Assembly: GCA_003151655.1 (NCBI GenBank)
Contig: PLYB01000192.1
Location: 1 to 14,229 of the forward strand
Direction: 5' to 3'
DNA from: Gallionellaceae bacterium
GTDB lineage: Bacteria; Pseudomonadota; Gammaproteobacteria; Burkholderiales; Gallionellaceae
DNA: 14,229 nucleotides
Shown here: one piece after another, positions 1 through 5,309 of the stretch
Layout of the letters: every line of letters starts with the position of its first letter
Position numbering within the stretch: the first letter of the stretch is position 1
The notes under the pieces: generated by a model
Told to the model about the DNA's origin: nothing
Database searches by the model: none
The model's input: the letters and a program-made list of their open reading frames with translations, nothing else
Translations under genes and position numbers: made by a program

Positions 1-437
1 CCGCCGATGGCTTCAGAACCATACAGAGCACTGGCATTACCGCGCACCACTTCAATATGATCCACTTGATCCAACATGATCTGATCCAACGAGGTTGTTC
101 CGGTAGTAGCTGAATTAATACGTACGCCATCCAGCAGCACCAAAACTTGCGTACTATTCGTGCCGCGCAAGTACAGGCTTGATGTTTTACCCATTCCACC
201 ATTCTGCGAAATCTCCACTCCCGCCACATTGCGTAGAATGGTCGGCACATCGGCTGCCTGCGAATCGCGGATATCCTGTGCGGTTAGCACTGTGGTGCTG
301 GCCAGCGATTGCTTGAGCGGTTGCTCAATACGTGTGCCGGTAACTACGGTTATTTCAAGGGGGGCATCTGTCGCCGCATGGGCTAGCGAGCATGCCACGC
401 ACAACATGGCTGCAAAAAGTTTGTTTCTGATTTTCAT
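1..437 (-). CDS. btuB: TonB-dependent vitamin B12 receptor, N-terminal part (BtuB-like)
   Basis: Only the first 145 codons are in the window; the gene continues past the left edge. The reading starts at an ATG at 437 with an AGGA Shine-Dalgarno about 9 nt upstream. Residues 1-21 form a signal peptide (basic start, hydrophobic core, AHA cleavage site). A TonB-box-like stretch, EITVVTGTR, follows at residues 28-36. The plug domain comes next, with VPTILRNVAGVEI, LYLRGTNSTQVLVLLDGVRI and IEVVRGNASALYGSEAIGG, all classic for TonB-dependent outer-membrane receptors. Such receptors import scarce ligands across the outer membrane using TonB-ExbBD energy. The cobalamin riboswitch in its leader points to a corrinoid ligand, which is why I choose BtuB over a siderophore receptor. 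The barrel is not visible, so substrate identity rests on the riboswitch and on plug similarity. Confidence 0.88.
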   Translation of the reverse strand, partial: MKIRNKLFAAMLCVACSLAHAATDAPLEITVVTGTRIEQPLKQSLASTTVLTAQDIRDSQAADVPTILRNVAGVEISQNGGMGKTSSLYLRGTNSTQVLVLLDGVRINSATTGTTSLDQIMLDQVDHIEVVRGNASALYGSEAIG

Positions 438-596
438 TAAGATTTTCCTGAGTCAGTTCCAAGGTTCCCCGTTGGAATGTTCAAATTCAGGAAATGTCGC
501 AAAGTACAGATAACAAGAAGGAAGTGCAGAAACTAAGCGGAATAGCTAGCTGCCCTACCATCCATGTGCCGCCCGCAGCATTTCCTGGCTATACTC

Positions 597-757
597 AAGG
601 CCGGTCTCCGGGCTCACAAGTTTTGATTTGCCGCCTTCCCATGATTGCTCACAGTGGCATATTGGCAAATCCGCACTCGCTTACCGTTGCGGGGGCAGCA
701 CAGGTTCTTCACCTGTTTCCCGTTTAACCGGACGGCATGCGCGCGTCCGGCACCTCA
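597..757 (-). promoter_or_regulatory. Cobalamin riboswitch in the btuB leader (classic form)
   Basis: Read on the minus strand, this has the conserved parts of the class I B12 aptamer in order. GGTGCC lies near the 5' end. The GGGAA-type junction and a P3 hairpin (CAGGTGAAGAACCTG) follow. The core GCTGCCCCCGCAACGGTAA is the complement of 681-699, and the B12-box-type GCCACTG is the complement of 652-658. The closing segment is GAGCCCGGAGACCGGCC, the complement of 599-615. The aptamer is followed by about 160 nt of leader before btuB. I see no strong hairpin with a T-run there, so control may act on translation or on a weaker structure. Binding of adenosylcobalamin should repress the receptor. 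Confidence 0.93.
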
Positions 758-763
758 AGGTAG

Positions 764-791
764 TGCATATTAACATATCCCCCATTGTCAG
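764..791 (-). promoter_or_regulatory. Possible promoter for the btuB leader
   Basis: On the minus strand, CTGACA (complement of 786-791) and TATGCA (complement of 764-769) are separated by 16 nt. The match to sigma-70 boxes is moderate. The inferred start near 757 falls right at the 5' end of the aptamer, which supports the choice. Other AT-rich hexamers nearby (TAATAT, TATGTT) could serve instead. Confidence 0.35.
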
Positions 792-827
792 TTGATTCAG
801 CAGAGACATTTGGCACTGGCAGCCAGC

Positions 828-856
828 TCGACAATGCCCACGACTACGCGTATAAA
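828..856 (+). promoter_or_regulatory. Predicted sigma-70 promoter for the nickel/cobalt permease leader
   Basis: TCGACA at 828-833 and TATAAA at 851-856 are separated by exactly 17 nt, each matching the consensus at five of six positions. Transcription would begin near 863, about 18 nt before the first strand of the downstream riboswitch's P1 helix (881). An inverted repeat (811-823 with 861-878) brackets this promoter. Confidence 0.6.
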
Positions 857-880
857 CGCAGCTGCATTTGCAGTGCCATG

Positions 881-980
881 GGTGAAGTGAGAAGCCGGTG
901 AAAACCCGGCGCGGTCGCGCCACTGTATTTGGTTGGGATGTCTTAAACATGCCAAACCGAGAGTCAGACCTTGCTTCACC
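881..980 (+). promoter_or_regulatory. Cobalamin riboswitch in the permease leader (compact form)
   Basis: Typical B12 aptamer landmarks are present. There is a P3 hairpin GCCGGTGAAAACCCGGC, followed by GCGGTCGCGCCACTG around 911-924. GAGTCAGACC lies at 961-970. A closing P1 helix pairs GGTGAAG (881-887) with CTTCACC (974-980). The element is shorter than the one upstream of btuB and seems to lack a full P2 arm. The start codon is 47 nt after the aptamer. Its SD, AAGGAG at 1015-1020, directly follows a small GGGA/TCCC hairpin (1000-1003 with 1011-1014). CCTTG at 969-973 could pair with CAAGG at 1014-1018, so translational control by SD masking is plausible. Confidence 0.9.
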
Positions 981-1027
981 ATCGATTTTTAACCCGAACG
1001 GGACGCAGTATCCCAAGGAGTTGTCCG

Positions 1028-2095
1028 ATGTTTTCTCATTTAGCCAATATTTTCAGTGATTCGAACGCGCAGGTTCGAGGCAAACTGTTCGGCATTTATG
1101 GCGTACTAATCACCATTAATGTTCTCGCTTGGGCTTGGGCTCTGGTGGCATTCCGTGATTATCCCGTGTTGCTTGGCACCGCCTTGCTGGCTTACAGCTT
1201 TGGCTTGCGCCATGCCGTCGATGCCGACCATATTGCCGCAATCGACAATGTCACCCGCAAATTGATGCAGGAAAAAAAGCGCCCCGTCGCACTGGGCCTG
1301 TTCTTTTCCCTGGGGCATTCCAGTGTAGTCGTGCTTGCCTCGGTCGCTATTGCTATGGCCACGGCAGCAATGACAGGACGTTTCGAACACTTAAAGGAGG
1401 TTGGCGGGGTGGTCAGCACCTCGGTATCGGCGCTGTTTTTGTTCGCTATCGCCATCATGAATCTGTTTATTCTGAAATCGATTTACCGGGCATGGCGCAA
1501 GGTCAAGAACGGTGATGCTTACGTTGATGATGATTTCGACATGTTGCTGGCAGATCGGGGCTTTCTGGCCCGATTGTTTCGTCCGCTGTTTCGCATGATC
1601 ACGCGAAGCTGGCACGTATTTCCGCTGGGATTTCTGTTCGGCCTGGGCTTCGATACCGCGACCGAAATAGGCTTGCTTGGCATATCAGCCACCCAGGCAT
1701 CGCAAGGGCTTTCCACTTGGTCGATCATGATTTTCCCGTTGTTGTTTAGTGCGGGAATGTCCCTTGTCGACACGCTGGATGGTCATTTGATGCTCGGCGC
1801 ATACGGTTGGGCCTACATGAAGCCGATCCGCAAGATTTACTACAATATGACCATGACATTGATGTCGGTCATCGTTGCCATTGTCATCGGCTCCATCGAG
1901 GCACTTGGCCTGATCGCAGACAAATTGAATATGCAAGGTACGGTATGGGATGCCATAGGCGCTTTGAACCATAACTTCGGCACGCTGGGCTATTTCATCA
2001 TTGCGGTCTTTGTTCTCTGCTGGGCTGCGTCGGTCATCATCTACCGGGTGAGACGTTTCGATGAAATGGAAGTGACCGTTGCGGGGACAAGCTAA
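1028..2095 (+). CDS. Nickel/cobalt permease, HoxN/NixA (NiCoT) family
   Basis: A 355-residue inner-membrane permease, the usual NiCoT length. These carriers take up Ni2+ or Co2+ with high affinity and low capacity. The signature RHAVDADHIAAIDN at residues 61-74 contains the metal-selecting H-x4-D-H (H62, D67, H68). Other family blocks are LFFSLGHSSVV (91-101), LGFDTATEIGLL (206-217) and GMSLVDTLDG (243-252). About eight hydrophobic segments are separated by a charged central loop (residues 151-190). I take the ATG at 1028 because AAGGAG sits 7 nt upstream. A longer reading from 971 would run through the riboswitch and is unlikely. Cobalamin control in the leader argues that cobalt, needed for corrin synthesis, is the physiological substrate. 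Substrate cannot be told from sequence alone. Confidence 0.93.
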   Translation: MFSHLANIFSDSNAQVRGKLFGIYGVLITINVLAWAWALVAFRDYPVLLGTALLAYSFGLRHAVDADHIAAIDNVTRKLMQEKKRPVALGLFFSLGHSSVVVLASVAIAMATAAMTGRFEHLKEVGGVVSTSVSALFLFAIAIMNLFILKSIYRAWRKVKNGDAYVDDDFDMLLADRGFLARLFRPLFRMITRSWHVFPLGFLFGLGFDTATEIGLLGISATQASQGLSTWSIMIFPLLFSAGMSLVDTLDGHLMLGAYGWAYMKPIRKIYYNMTMTLMSVIVAIVIGSIEALGLIADKLNMQGTVWDAIGALNHNFGTLGYFIIAVFVLCWAASVIIYRVRRFDEMEVTVAGTS

Positions 2096-2191
2096 AAATT
2101 CCACCTGTTTCCTTGTGCATGTGCAACGATATGAGTAATAAACCTGATGTTCTCTAGTGTTTTAAGTTACCGCTACGGCTTGAATTTTAAT

Positions 2192-2224
2192 TTTTGGCTT
2201 GAGCCTTTCGCCCGTCAGCCAAAA
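2192..2224. other. Stem-loop downstream of the permease gene
   Basis: TTTTGGCT (2192-2199) pairs with AGCCAAAA (2217-2224) around a 17-nt loop. The hairpin lies in the gap between the permease and the zapB-like gene. No T-run follows it on either strand, so it is only a weak candidate for a terminator or RNA-end stabiliser. Confidence 0.3.
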
Positions 2225-2249
2225 TACTTGCACAATCCTTTGTTACCAT

Positions 2250-2279
2250 TTGACTTAATAGGATTTTTTAAACTATAGT
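2250..2279 (+). promoter_or_regulatory. Predicted promoter for the zapB-zapA unit
   Basis: TTGACT (2250-2255) and TATAGT (2274-2279) are 18 nt apart, each with five of six consensus bases. The expected transcription start is about 2286, next to the ATG at 2287. The mRNA would thus have almost no leader, and there is no Shine-Dalgarno upstream of that ATG. Confidence 0.6.
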
Positions 2280-2286
2280 ATCACCT

Positions 2287-2487
2287 ATGCAAGGTGAACT
2301 AAACATTTTAGAGAGCAAACTCGCCCAATTAGTGGGGTTGACAAGGCGCATGCGCGCAGAGAACCATCAACTGCGCCAAGACCTCGCCGAGGCGCTTAGT
2401 CGCGCCCGTCAAAGTGACGACAAGATCAACAATGCCAAGTCGCGTTTGGAAATTATTTTGGCAAAATTACCCGATGAAAAAATATGA
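2287..2487 (+). CDS. ZapB-like small coiled-coil protein
   Basis: A 66-residue, highly charged, almost entirely helical protein. The central stretch has heptad-like spacing (LESKLAQLV, MRAENHQLRQDLAEAL), as expected for a short coiled coil. RAENHQLRQ is the most recognisable piece of the small proteins found just before zapA in betaproteobacteria. The family is related in form to ZapB, which bridges ZapA to other parts of the division apparatus. The stop codon overlaps the zapA start in ATGA, so the two are translationally coupled. No SD is visible before the ATG, and the predicted -10 box is only 7 nt away. Function is inferred from context and shape; sequence alone gives no enzymatic motif. 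Confidence 0.8.
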   Translation: MQGELNILESKLAQLVGLTRRMRAENHQLRQDLAEALSRARQSDDKINNAKSRLEIILAKLPDEKI

Positions 2488-2798
2488 GCGCTAAAAAAGC
2501 CAACGCGCTGGATGTGCAGATACTTGACCGCGAATTTCGCGTGGCATGCCCTGACGATGAAAAGGCAGAACTGCTTGAAGCAGTTAGCTATCTTGATAAA
2601 AAAATGCGTGAAATTCGCGATGCGGGAAAAGTCGCCTCGATAGAAAGAATTGCAATTATGGCTGCGCTCAATATCGCTCATGAACTGCTCACCACCAAGC
2701 TTGGCGGAAGTTTTGACATGGGCGACTATAAGCGTAGAATGGAATCCATGCAGGCAACTATTGACGAAGCTTTGGCAGATCAAAATAAGTTGTTTTAA
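2484..2798 (+). CDS. zapA: Cell division protein ZapA
   Basis: 104 residues, normal for ZapA. The N-terminal part (NALDVQILDREFRVACPDDE) forms the small alpha/beta head that binds FtsZ. It is followed by the helix ELLEAVSYLDKKMREIRD. The C-terminal half is a long helix (RIAIMAALNIAHELLTTKL onward) that makes the tetrameric coiled coil. ZapA cross-links FtsZ protofilaments and stabilises the Z-ring at midcell. It begins within the stop codon of the upstream coiled-coil gene, consistent with joint production. The 6S RNA gene starts about 10 nt after its stop, the same order as zapA-ssrS in gammaproteobacteria, which adds support. Confidence 0.93.
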   Translation: MSAKKANALDVQILDREFRVACPDDEKAELLEAVSYLDKKMREIRDAGKVASIERIAIMAALNIAHELLTTKLGGSFDMGDYKRRMESMQATIDEALADQNKLF

Positions 2799-2807
2799 CC
2801 CATTTAA

Positions 2808-2992
2808 GAGTTGTCCCTGCGGTGTTCGTCAGACTCATAATTCTTTGAACCAATGAGCTAACGCTTAGGTTGCGCCCCATTAAAGTTACTGTTGTGAGCG
2901 TCCCTCGCGGACGCACCTGATGTAACCGGGAACCGACCAACTTGAACCCAGGTTCAAGACATTGAGTCAACGGCACAGGCGGGGACTTTTAT
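2808..2992 (+). ncRNA. ssrS: 6S RNA
   Basis: The region directly after zapA folds like 6S RNA. The terminal stem pairs GTCCC (2813-2817) with GGGAC (2982-2986). The 5' side carries CCTGCGGTGTTCG and the 3' side GGCACAGGCGGGGAC. A strong hairpin TTGAACCCAGGTTCAA (2942-2957) followed by GACATTGAGTCAACGGCAC matches the conserved 3' half of proteobacterial 6S RNAs. 6S RNA mimics an open promoter, binds RNA polymerase with sigma-70 and lowers transcription in stationary phase. Ends are estimated to within about 10 nt. It may be processed from a zapBA read-through transcript or have its own promoter inside zapA. Confidence 0.9.
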
Positions 2993-2995
2993 TCC

Positions 2996-3024
2996 AGTGC
3001 GATCCGCGAGGGTCGCACTTTTTA
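2996..3024 (+). terminator. Rho-independent terminator after 6S RNA
   Basis: AGTGCGA (2996-3002) pairs with TCGCACT (3013-3019). Extra inner pairs (TCC with GGG) extend the helix to about 10 bp, and the stem is followed by TTTTTATTT. It sits just after the 6S terminal stem and 17 nt before the EVE-domain gene start. Confidence 0.8.
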
Positions 3025-3040
3025 TTTGTGGACATGGCTC

Positions 3041-3505
3041 ATGCGTTACTGGCTGATGAAATCCGAACCCACCGATTGCAGCATCGATGATCTGGCCGCG
3101 CTGCCGGATCAAACAGTGGCCTGGTACGGGGTGCGCAATTATCAGGCGCGCAACTTCATGCGCAATCAAATGAGCATCGGCGATGGCGTGATGTTTTACC
3201 ATTCCAATTGCAAACAGCCGGGTATCGCCGGTATCGCCAAAGTCAGCGCACTCGCCTATCCCGACACCACGCAATTCAACCCGAAAAATAAATATTTCGA
3301 CCCCAAGGCCACGCAGGAACAGCCGCGCTGGTTTAATGTCGATGTGCAACTGGTGCAAAAGATCGCGCTCATCCCGCTCAGCGAATTGCGCCAGCATCCA
3401 GAGCTGGCACAGATGCGCACCTTGCAACGCGGCAACCGGCTTTCCATCACTCCGCTCGATCCGACAGAATGGAAATTCATCATGTCGGAACTGGTGCAAA
3501 ACTAA
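3041..3505 (+). CDS. EVE-domain protein
   Basis: A 154-residue single-domain protein. The start MRYWLMKSEP is the hallmark N-terminus of bacterial EVE proteins, so I choose the ATG at 3041 rather than a TTG at 3026. Other family blocks are GVRNYQARNFMR (30-41), GDGVMFYHSN (47-56) and GNRLSITPL (131-139). EVE folds resemble PUA and YTH domains and bind modified bases in RNA or DNA through an aromatic pocket; the bacterial ligand is not established here. The gene follows the 6S terminator by only 17 nt. It therefore probably depends on read-through from zapBA/6S or on a promoter inside the 6S region. No good SD is visible. It occupies the place taken by ygfA (a folate enzyme gene) after ssrS in E. 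coli. Confidence 0.9.
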   Translation: MRYWLMKSEPTDCSIDDLAALPDQTVAWYGVRNYQARNFMRNQMSIGDGVMFYHSNCKQPGIAGIAKVSALAYPDTTQFNPKNKYFDPKATQEQPRWFNVDVQLVQKIALIPLSELRQHPELAQMRTLQRGNRLSITPLDPTEWKFIMSELVQN

Positions 3506-3530
3506 TTGGCTCCAGAGTCATGCCGCGAGC

Positions 3531-3613
3531 CCTCCCTCACCCTCAGTCCCTCTCCCCAAGTGAGAGGGAAGCAAAGCCCTTCTCCCTCGGGGAGAAGGGT
3601 GGGGATGAGGGAG
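3531..3613. repeat. REP-like palindromic repeat cluster
   Basis: Two adjacent hairpins, CCCTCTC/GAGAGGG (3548-3568) and CCCTTCTCCC/GGGAGAAGGG (3578-3600), lie inside outer arms. The arms are CTCCCTCACCC on the left and GGGTGGGGATGAGGGAG on the right. Short C-rich/G-rich elements of this CCCTCACCC...GGGTGAGGG type are dispersed between genes in many proteobacteria. It could act as a transcript end, protect RNA from nucleases, or be a non-autonomous mobile repeat. Whether it occurs elsewhere in this genome cannot be seen here. Confidence 0.75.
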
Positions 3614-3642
3614 CTTTGTCGCTTATTTCGGAAAACTAAATA

Positions 3643-4440
3643 ATGGAGTGGTTTCTCGCTTATTTGCTGCTGGGAGGTGTTGCCGGATTTCTCGGCGGTA
3701 TGTTCGGTGTCGGCGGCGGCACAGTGCTGGTTCCCGTGCTGCTGATGCTGTTCGAGGCACAACACTTCCCCGCTGCTCACACCATGCATCTGGCACTGGG
3801 CAGTTCGATGGCCGTTATTCTGTTCACCTCTATCGCCAGTATGCGCAAACATCACCAGCATGGTGCAGTAATCTGGCGCGTCGTGTTCAGCATTAGCCCC
3901 GGCATACTGCTCGGCACAGCTATCGGCTCGCTGGTCGCCGCCAGTATCTCGCCTTATTTTCTGACGATATTTTTTGCGCTGTTCATGTATTTTGCCGCGA
4001 CACAAATTCTGCTTAATGCCGCCCCGCATGCTGCACGTCAATTGCCCGGCATCGCGGGCATGACATTGATGGGAACGATCACCGGATGGGTGAGTACGCT
4101 GGTATCTGTCGGCGGTGGCACACTGACCGTACCATTCCTCATCTGGTGCAATGTACCGATACGCAACGCCATCGGCACCGCCTCGGCTATCGGCTTCCCT
4201 ATCGCTGTCGGCGGAACCGTCGGCTATATTCTCACGGGCATACACATCACGGGCTTACCGTCCCCCAATTTGGGTTATGTCTATCTACCCGCCATGCTGA
4301 GCTGCGCGCTCGTCAGCGTCATCACCGCCCCACTTGGTGCCAAAACTGCGCATCGCACCAATGTCACTTTGATGCGAAAATTTTTTGCGGTGCTGTTGCT
4401 GGCACTGGCGACGAAGTTGCTGTGGAAAGTGTGGGGCTGA
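3643..4440 (+). CDS. TauE/SafE family permease
   Basis: A 265-residue membrane protein with about eight hydrophobic segments. It has the internal duplication typical of the TauE/SafE (formerly DUF81) family: GGMFGVGGGTVLVPVLL at residues 18-34 and GWVSTLVSVGGGTLTVPFL at 148-166. The second repeat contains GTASAIGFPIAVGG (178-191). Members move sulfur-containing organic or inorganic anions such as sulfite or sulfoacetate, but most, this one included, have no proven substrate. The start codon is 30 nt after the REP-like element and has only a weak GGA upstream. The gene ends 11 nt before the convergent HDOD gene with no terminator visible between them. The family is secure; the substrate is unknown. 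Confidence 0.9.
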   Translation: MEWFLAYLLLGGVAGFLGGMFGVGGGTVLVPVLLMLFEAQHFPAAHTMHLALGSSMAVILFTSIASMRKHHQHGAVIWRVVFSISPGILLGTAIGSLVAASISPYFLTIFFALFMYFAATQILLNAAPHAARQLPGIAGMTLMGTITGWVSTLVSVGGGTLTVPFLIWCNVPIRNAIGTASAIGFPIAVGGTVGYILTGIHITGLPSPNLGYVYLPAMLSCALVSVITAPLGAKTAHRTNVTLMRKFFAVLLLALATKLLWKVWG

Positions 4441-4451
4441 TGTTGCAATAG

Positions 4452-5309
4452 TCAGGCATTGATTTCACCTGCTTGATCGATGTGCTCTTGAATTTTGGCT
4501 TTTATGTCATCGGCCAAAAGCGGATCAATACCCAATGATGCCCAGTCTTCGGCAGCAATATCCTTCGGCGCAGATTCATTAATATTGAAAGTGGGCAATA
4601 ATTTTGCCGCCAAATAGGCAAGACCAACCAGCGGCTGTTGCGCCGCATCCGGATGTTCATTGGGTGCGTGGTGGAAACGCAACACCGCGATAATGGTATC
4701 CGGCAAGCCCCAATGGCGCCCCAATTCCGCAGCCAGTTCGCAGTGATTCATATCCAACATTTCCGCTTCAATTTCCTCCACCGTCCGACCCGGTTGTTCC
4801 GCCAAGCGAGTGCAAAACTGATCGCAAAGCATGGGATCAATATGGTTCAGCACGAGAAATCCAATGTCATGCAACAGCCCCGCCAGATAAATTTCATCCT
4901 CTGCGGGTCGCCGATCTTTGGGCATACATTTAGCCAGCGTATCCATCACAAATGCAATTAATAAACTGTGTTTCCATAATCCATCCAGATTAAGCAGCCC
5001 TTTCGAATGCTTGGAGATGGAAGACATCATGGCAAAACCCAGTGCGATCATTTTGACCCGCTTGCTGCCGAGTAAAACTTGGGCATCGTGCAGCGTCAGA
5101 ATCTTTCTTCCGGTGGCAAATAGCGGAGAATTGGCCAAGCCGATGATCTTGGACATCAGCGTGGGATCCTTCTGGATCAAGTTGAATAGGGATCGCTCCC
5201 CTTCGTCGGTACTGATTTTTAGCGCCAATATCTTCTGCGCAATCCTCGGGATCGGCGGCAGCGACTCAAGTCGCTCGATCATTCTTTTGGTTTCCTTGGG
5301 GGAATTCAT
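4452..5309 (-). CDS. HDOD domain signalling protein
   Basis: 285 residues; the HDOD domain spans roughly residues 10-215. Landmarks are ESLPPIPRIAQKILAL, IQKDPTLMSKIIGLANSPLF, ALLGSKRVK-like VLLGSKRVKMIALG, LWKHSLL (H114), YLAGLLHDIGFLVL (H147-D148), NHCELAAELGRHWGLPD (H189) and LRFHHAP (H213-H214). The HD pair and surrounding histidines are retained, so a metal site is possible, although most HDOD proteins are regarded as output or scaffold domains without shown hydrolase activity. It starts in an ATGA overlap with the stop of the upstream GGDEF-EAL gene, with an AAAGG SD. It is very likely co-produced and part of the same c-di-GMP-linked pathway. The region after about residue 225 has no motif I recognise. 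Confidence 0.92.
   Translation of the reverse strand: MNSPKETKRMIERLESLPPIPRIAQKILALKISTDEGERSLFNLIQKDPTLMSKIIGLANSPLFATGRKILTLHDAQVLLGSKRVKMIALGFAMMSSISKHSKGLLNLDGLWKHSLLIAFVMDTLAKCMPKDRRPAEDEIYLAGLLHDIGFLVLNHIDPMLCDQFCTRLAEQPGRTVEEIEAEMLDMNHCELAAELGRHWGLPDTIIAVLRFHHAPNEHPDAAQQPLVGLAYLAAKLLPTFNINESAPKDIAAEDWASLGIDPLLADDIKAKIQEHIDQAGEINA

Noticed and set aside
494..727. Plus-strand open frame of 77 codons in the btuB leader
   Set aside because: It lies across the complement of the classic cobalamin riboswitch and has no family similarity or SD.
681..1016. Minus-strand open frame of 111 codons in the divergent gap
   Set aside because: It spans parts of both riboswitches and both promoters. 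RNA structure explains the sequence better than a protein.
971..1027. 19-residue upstream extension of the nickel/cobalt permease from a TTG
   Set aside because: It would translate the 3' part of the riboswitch; the ATG at 1028 has an AAGGAG SD at ideal spacing.
3502..4245. Minus-strand open frame of 247 codons opposite the TauE gene
   Set aside because: Low-complexity, charged translation without motifs; it mirrors the TauE/SafE reading frame and runs through the REP-like repeat.
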